Part shown: in pieces, positions 31,078 to 34,832 of the stretch
Numbering within the stretch: position 1 is the first letter of the stretch
How the letters are laid out: the number at the start of each line of letters is the position of its first letter
DNA from: Chloroflexota bacterium
GTDB lineage: Bacteria; Chloroflexota; Limnocylindria; Limnocylindrales; CSP1-4
Length of the DNA stretch: 34,832 nucleotides
Assembly (NCBI GenBank): GCA_015661135.1
Contig: JACVXW010000001.1
Span: 1-34,832 of the forward strand
Direction of reading: 5' to 3'
Notes under the pieces: generated by a model
Databases searched by the model: none
The model's input: the letters and a program-made list of their open reading frames with translations, nothing else
What the model was told of the DNA's origin: nothing
Translations under genes and position numbers: made by a program

Positions 31078-31992
31078 ATGATCGGTCGGGCGGACGCGGC
31101 GATGGATCGACGGGGGCGGGACCTGCCGCTCGACTCGCATCTCCACACGGACCAGTCCCCGGATGCCAACGTACCCGTGGATGTGTACGCGGCGCTGGCG
31201 CTCGAGCGTGGCATCACCGAGATCGCGATCACGGACCATGTCGACTTCGACGCGCGCGACCCGGCCTACGACTACGTCTCGTTCGAGGAGCGGGAGCGGA
31301 CGGTCCGGGACGCGGCCGAGCGCTGGGCGCCCCGCGGCGTCCAGATCCGGTTCGGGGCGGAACTGACGTACAACCGGTCCTGGGAGGACGAGCTCCGGGC
31401 CCATCTGCGCCGCCATCGGTACGACTTCACCATTGGTTCCGTTCACGACTGGCCGGACTCCCCGTACGTGCCGAGGCGGGTCCGGACATGGGCGACCGGC
31501 CGGCCGCTGGCGGAAGCCCTGGATCCGTACCTGACGGAGATCGCGGCCGCGGCCGGCACCGGCCTGTTTGACACGATCGGCCACCTCGACGTCGTTCGCC
31601 GGTACCTCCACGGCAGTTTCGCCGCGCCCGAGATCTTCGGCGCCGTGGAGCTGTTCGAACCGGCCCTTCGTGCCCTCGTCGATTCCGGGACCGCCCTGGA
31701 GGTGAACTCGAGCGGGTACCGTCACCGGGCCGGCGAGCCGTACCCGGGGCAGCCCCTCCTCGCGCGCTACCGGGAACTCGGCGGTGTACGTGTCACCGCA
31801 GGGTCGGACTCGCATGCAACGAGCCAGTTCGGATGGGCGCTTGAAGACGGCTACCGGGCGCTCGCCGACGCCGGTTTCACGACGCTCGCGTTCCGACGAG
31901 GGCCGGATTCGGTCACGGATCGGGTCGCCGTCGAGGTGCCGGCGCGATTCCGTCGGCAGGTCGGGCCGTCCCCATCGGTCAGTCTTGCCTAA
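31078..31992 (+). CDS. PHP-domain phosphoesterase (histidinol-phosphatase HisJ-like)
   Basis: A 304-residue PHP-fold metalloenzyme. Metal ligands are visible as DSHLHTD (His21, His23), AITDHVDF, FGAELTYN, TIGSVHDW, DTIGHLDVVRR and TAGSDSHA. The layout fits the HisJ/HisK subgroup, which hydrolyses histidinol phosphate or other phosphomonoesters. No his genes are nearby, so the substrate is uncertain. The start is ATG 31078, 10 nt after the kbl stop; ATG 31102 is an alternative. A short duplication, CGATGATCGG (31062-31071 and 31076-31085), spans the junction. Confidence 0.88.
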   Translation: MIGRADAAMDRRGRDLPLDSHLHTDQSPDANVPVDVYAALALERGITEIAITDHVDFDARDPAYDYVSFEERERTVRDAAERWAPRGVQIRFGAELTYNRSWEDELRAHLRRHRYDFTIGSVHDWPDSPYVPRRVRTWATGRPLAEALDPYLTEIAAAAGTGLFDTIGHLDVVRRYLHGSFAAPEIFGAVELFEPALRALVDSGTALEVNSSGYRHRAGEPYPGQPLLARYRELGGVRVTAGSDSHATSQFGWALEDGYRALADAGFTTLAFRRGPDSVTDRVAVEVPARFRRQVGPSPSVSLA

Positions 31993-32013
31993 CAACGGAC
32001 GGGTTGGTTCGTT

Positions 32014-32613
32014 GTGAGGATGGACGACGAGGCGCTCGAGCGGCTCGTCCTGGAAGCAAAGGCGGGTGACCCCTGGGCTTTCGGGCGAATCTTCGATGCG
32101 TTCTACGAACCGCTGTATCGCTTTGTTGCCAACCGTGTCGACCGCCCGAGTGACGCGGAGGACCTGACGCAGCTCGTCTTCGTCAAGGCCCTGGAGGCGC
32201 TCCCGCGCTACGAGCAACGGGGCGTCCCCTTCGGGGGCTGGCTCTTCCGGCTGGCCCGGAACACGATCATCGACCACGCCCGGACACGCCACGTGCATGC
32301 CGATCTGGATGCCGCGGCATACCGGGCCTCGGAGCAGGCGGGGCCCGCTGAGGTGACCCTGCTCCGGCAGGACCTCGAAATGGTCGCCAGGGCACTGGCC
32401 GATCTGACGGACGAACAGCGCGAGGCAATCGAGCTTCGGTTCTTCGCCGGGCTCTCCGCCCGTGAGGCCGCCGAGGTGATGGGCAAACAGGAAGGCACCA
32501 TTCGGGGCCTTCAGTTTCGGGCGATCGCGGCCCTGCGGCGATCGCTGGGCCTGGACCTGGACCTGGGTCCGGACAACGACCGCGCCGGGGACGGCCCGGC
32601 CGGCCGGACATGA
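32014..32613 (+). CDS. ECF-type RNA polymerase sigma factor
   Basis: A 199-residue group-IV sigma factor. Region 2: DPWAFGRIFDAFYEPLYRFV, SDAEDLTQLVFVKALEAL and GGWLFRLARNTIIDHARTR. Region 4: LTDEQREAIELRFFAGLSAR and EVMGKQEGTIRGLQFRAIA. GTG 32014 and ATG 32020 are both possible starts; neither has a well-spaced SD. An imperfect inverted repeat ACAACG/CGTTGT (31992-31997, 32010-32015) covers the start. The 3' end overlaps the DUF5667 gene by ATGA, the usual layout of a sigma factor with its membrane partner. Confidence 0.93.
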   Translation: MRMDDEALERLVLEAKAGDPWAFGRIFDAFYEPLYRFVANRVDRPSDAEDLTQLVFVKALEALPRYEQRGVPFGGWLFRLARNTIIDHARTRHVHADLDAAAYRASEQAGPAEVTLLRQDLEMVARALADLTDEQREAIELRFFAGLSAREAAEVMGKQEGTIRGLQFRAIAALRRSLGLDLDLGPDNDRAGDGPAGRT

Positions 32614-33395
32614 ACGAGGAGCGATTCGTGCACGAGGATCATCCGGGGGAGGAGGAACTGAGGCAGCGCCTCGAGGCGTATGCGTCCGTCCGCCTGACCC
32701 CGAGCCGGGTGGCGTCGGCGCGAATTCGGGCGGCCATCGTCGAGGAGGCGCGGATGCGCGCCCTGGAGTCGACGATGCACGGGTCGCAGCACCGGCATCG
32801 GTCCGGGCCCCGCCGCATGGCGGCCCTCCTCCTTGCGGCAGGTCTCACGCTGGCCAGCGCCGTCGCCGTCGCTGCCGGCTCCGCACCGGGCGGTCCCCTT
32901 TACGGGGCACGCGTCTGGCTGGAGACGGCCACGCTGCCGGCCGATGCGGATGCGCGTGCCCTCGAGCGCGTCCGCCAGATCGAGGAGCGCCTTGTGGACA
33001 CCGAACGCGCTGCGACAGCGGCTGACGACAACGGTGTGGCCGCTGCGGTCCAGGCATACGAGGCGGCGGTCCAATCGGCACTCGACGAGGCCGGCACGGA
33101 CACGACGAGACTTGAGCGCCTCAAGGCGGCCTTGGGCGTCCACGTGACGGTCCTGGAGACGCTCGTCCAGGACCTTCCGGCTGCAGCCCAGCACGGCATC
33201 GACCGGGCGATCGAGGCCAGCCAGAAAGCCGTCAACCGGATCGACGACACCCAGCCGTCTGGTGGCCCGGACCCCGCTGGCAACCAGCCGCCCGGCCAGT
33301 CCGGGAACCAGAACAAGCCTTCGAATCCGCCGGAGCACTCGATGGGTCCGGATCGGTCCGAGTCACCCGACGCGACGAACGGGGCGGCGCCCTAA
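32610..33395 (+). CDS. DUF5667 membrane protein, probable anti-sigma partner
   Basis: A 261-residue protein. A soluble N-terminus (EEELRQRLEAYASVRLTPSR) is followed by one TM (MAALLLAAGLTLASAVAVAA) and an exterior DUF5667 domain. That domain opens with the characteristic SAPGGPLYGARVWLETATLP and a helical ADADARALERVRQIEERLVD. The tail (about 215-261) is Pro/Asn/Gly-rich and disordered. DUF5667 proteins accompany ECF sigma factors in Actinobacteria and Chloroflexota and are thought to act as anti-sigma or signal-relay proteins (inference here). Start ATG 32610 overlaps the sigma stop by 4 nt. Confidence 0.82.
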   Translation: MNEERFVHEDHPGEEELRQRLEAYASVRLTPSRVASARIRAAIVEEARMRALESTMHGSQHRHRSGPRRMAALLLAAGLTLASAVAVAAGSAPGGPLYGARVWLETATLPADADARALERVRQIEERLVDTERAATAADDNGVAAAVQAYEAAVQSALDEAGTDTTRLERLKAALGVHVTVLETLVQDLPAAAQHGIDRAIEASQKAVNRIDDTQPSGGPDPAGNQPPGQSGNQNKPSNPPEHSMGPDRSESPDATNGAAP

Positions 33396-33472
33396 GAAGC
33401 CCGGAGGACTCCCAGGGCGGCAACGGCTCACGGCTGATGGCTCGCCGCAAGCCGGCGGCCGTGCGCTCGCGA

Positions 33473-33478
33473 TACGCT
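33473..33478 (+). promoter_or_regulatory. -10 element TACGCT upstream of the MBL-fold gene
   Basis: TACGCT lies 29 nt before GTG 33508, predicting a leader of about 22 nt. No SD is visible in that leader. Confidence 0.35.
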
Positions 33479-33507
33479 GACTCGGTGAGACGATCCGGGT
33501 TCGGCCC

Positions 33508-34251
33508 GTGCTGCTGACGGTCATCGGAGCGGGACCGGCCTACGCGGATACGGCAGGCTCCGTGGGAGCGTGCTATCTGGTTCGGTCGGGTGATCAGGCG
33601 ATCGCCCTTGACCTGGGCCACGGAGCGTTTGCCGGTCTCGCCGGGCGCATCGCGCCGGAGCGCCTTGAGTCCGTGCTGATCAGCCACCTCCACCCGGACC
33701 ACTTCGTGGACCTGGTGCCGCTCCGCCACTACCTTCGGTATCACCTGGTTCCAGCTCGTCGGCTGCGGGTGGACGCGCCGGGTGACCTGGCCGCGCGATT
33801 GGACGGCCTTCACGCGGAGCCTGGGTTCGCGGCCGCGGCCCTGGACGTCGCACCGCTCGAGCCGGGGCTCCGCAGGCTCGGCCCGTTCGAGGTGCAGGTG
33901 GCCCGGGTGGCGCATACGAATGACAGCTACGCGTTCCGCGTCTCGGACGGGGCGGGTCCGGGCCTTGTCTACTCGGGCGATCTCGGCACGGTGGACGACC
34001 TGCGGCCGCTCACTCGCGAGGGTGACGCGCTGCTCATCGAGGTCTCTTTCGGTGAGGGACCGGTCCCGGAGGGCGCGTCCCACCTGGACGCGCCAGCGGT
34101 CGGCGGCTTCGCGGCCGCGGCCCGCGCCGGTCGCGTCCTGCTGACGCATCTGCTGATGGGACGTGATCCGGTGGAGGTGATCCGGACCGTGCGCGCACGG
34201 TACGCCGGGCCGGTGGAACTCGTGGTGCCGGGCTTCGAAGCCGACGTCTGA
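33508..34251 (+). CDS. MBL-fold metallo-hydrolase (RNase Z/ElaC-like)
   Basis: A 247-residue metallo-beta-lactamase-fold protein. The signature H-x-H-x-D-H is SHLHPDHF (His60, His62, Asp64, His65). LVYSGDLG gives the bridging Asp, SHLDAPAVGGFAAAARAGRV and LLTHLLMG supply the remaining His ligands. VTVIGAGPAYADTAGS-like N-terminal strands and the RNase Z-like order suggest a phosphodiesterase, but a tRNA 3'-processing role is not established; many paralogues are of unknown substrate. The start is GTG 33508. It is monocistronic and convergent with the surface-protein gene at the window end. Confidence 0.85.
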   Translation: MLLTVIGAGPAYADTAGSVGACYLVRSGDQAIALDLGHGAFAGLAGRIAPERLESVLISHLHPDHFVDLVPLRHYLRYHLVPARRLRVDAPGDLAARLDGLHAEPGFAAAALDVAPLEPGLRRLGPFEVQVARVAHTNDSYAFRVSDGAGPGLVYSGDLGTVDDLRPLTREGDALLIEVSFGEGPVPEGASHLDAPAVGGFAAAARAGRVLLTHLLMGRDPVEVIRTVRARYAGPVELVVPGFEADV

Positions 34252-34574
34252 CGGCGGCATCCGGTCCGATCCCGCGATCCTGCCCTATGACCGCCGCCGG
34301 AGCACTGTGCAGATGGCCGGCAGCCGCTCGGCGGCACGGGATGGCCGAATCCATGTGCTCGCCGGTTCACGTCTCGGCCGCTGAGCGTGGTGGGCGCCCG
34401 GTCAGCCCCGGGCCCGGGGCTCGATGACCGTTCGACCTCGCCTGTACTCGCGGAGTGCTCCCTGGGCGAGCACAAGCCAGGAAATCGCCCTGTCGTGGAC
34501 CGGGAATCGAACGACCGGGATGCGGGCACGGCATCCCGGTCGTCGGTGCTCGGGGACAGCGACCCCCGTGGGGG
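34252..34574. other. Non-coding interval between convergent genes
   Basis: About 320 bases separate the MBL-fold stop from the surface-protein stop. I find no gene with plausible composition. The interval holds two hairpins close to the minus-strand gene (listed separately); the remainder shows nothing I can name. Confidence 0.5.
34511..34543. terminator. Strong hairpin terminator candidate
   Basis: ACGACCGGGATGC (34511-34523) pairs perfectly over 13 bp with GCATCCCGGTCGT (34531-34543) across a 7-nt loop. It lies downstream of the minus-strand surface-protein gene. No T-tract. Confidence 0.65.
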
Positions 34575-34575
34575 T
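34562..34575. terminator. Short palindrome at the stop of the surface-protein gene
   Basis: ACCCCCGTGGGGGT is a 14-bp palindrome touching the TAA stop. It may act with the larger hairpin 20 nt further downstream. Confidence 0.4.
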
Positions 34576-34832
34576 TACTCCGTCGCTTCGGCCTCGCGAC
34601 GGCGGGTGGGAGCAAGGAGGACGGCGGCGCAGGCGAGTCCGGCGAGGCCGAGGATGATCATGAGGTACGAGCCGCCAGTGACGACATCGGAGACCGTGTC
34701 GGTCGCGGGGAGCTCAAAGGTCGGGCCGACTGCGACCTCGCCAAGGACTTCCTGGGTGGGCGGGTTTCCGCCCGACGCGCCACCGTCGGTCGAGCCGTTG
34801 GTCGAGCCGGTCGAGCCGCCCGTGCTGCCGTC
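34575..34832 (-). CDS. C-terminus of a surface protein with a sorting-signal-like tail, 5' truncated
   Basis: Only the last 85 residues are in the window. They begin with a Gly/Ser/Thr repeat (DGSTGGSTGSTNGSTDGG), a typical extracellular stalk. Then come PTFELPATDTVSD, a hydrophobic span (YLMIILGLAGLACAAVLLAP) and a basic tail (TRRREAEATE). LPATD followed about 11 residues later by a TM and then Arg residues resembles an LPxTG-type cell-wall sorting signal, though with Asp in place of Gly. A simple C-terminal membrane anchor is the conservative reading. No catalytic part is visible. Two hairpins follow the stop. Confidence 0.7.
   Translation of the reverse strand, partial: DGSTGGSTGSTNGSTDGGASGGNPPTQEVLGEVAVGPTFELPATDTVSDVVTGGSYLMIILGLAGLACAAVLLAPTRRREAEATE

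Overview
The window is about 34.8 kb of very GC-rich DNA. I place it, with moderate confidence, in an uncultured Chloroflexota lineage (Limnocylindria/Ellin6529-like). The clues are the gene families, a split NHEJ-type ligase/primase locus, PASTA kinase plus MprAB/PepD-like signalling, a four-cysteine protein type I recall from Chloroflexota, and many starts that look leaderless. There is no rRNA, no CRISPR array and no intact mobile element. It reads as ordinary, densely packed chromosome with a few accessory patches.

Layout. 1-4.3 kb (minus): 3'-truncated hemC, a MerR/BldC-type regulator behind a direct-repeat operator candidate, then a three-gene unit reading DUF2652-SRPBCC protein, DGPF/YCII protein, ECF42-type sigma factor. 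4.35-7.3 kb: DNA-repair patch with a LigD-type polymerase (plus), an NTF2-like protein and an ATP-dependent DNA ligase (minus); no Ku is in the window. 7.3-9.9 kb: a 450-base intergenic repeat cluster, a universal stress protein, a methyltransferase and ribosomal protein L25. 9.96-13.6 kb (plus): response regulator, histidine kinase with an apparent 1-nt frameshift, and HtrA protease. 13.6-16.7 kb (minus): a tightly overlapping folate operon (four-Cys protein, folC, folP, folB). 16.9-18.6 kb (plus): membrane-anchored Ig-like protein and a zinc-ribbon protein. 18.6-24.8 kb (minus): PASTA Ser/Thr kinase, galU, alpha/beta hydrolase, EamA transporter and two uncharacterised proteins. 24.8-25.3 kb: a non-coding stretch with three 18-bp inverted repeats at exactly 72-bp spacing, ending at tRNA-Glu(UUC). 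25.4-27.8 kb: small membrane proteins, a methyltransferase-like protein and a DUF3105 protein. 27.8-32 kb (plus): FAH-family hydrolase, tdh, kbl and PHP phosphoesterase, apparently one operon with threonine catabolism at its core. 32-34.3 kb: an ECF sigma factor with its DUF5667 membrane partner, then an MBL-fold hydrolase. 34.6 kb to the end: C-terminus of a surface protein with a sorting-signal-like tail.

The most useful cross-cutting observation is transcriptional. At least eight genes have a TANNNT hexamer ending 6-8 nt before the start codon and no Shine-Dalgarno sequence, as expected for leaderless mRNAs. Genes inside operons and a few others use SD sequences instead. The most unexplained DNA is the 72-bp-phased inverted-repeat array beside tRNA-Glu and the GTGGCGCAC cluster upstream of the DNA ligase.
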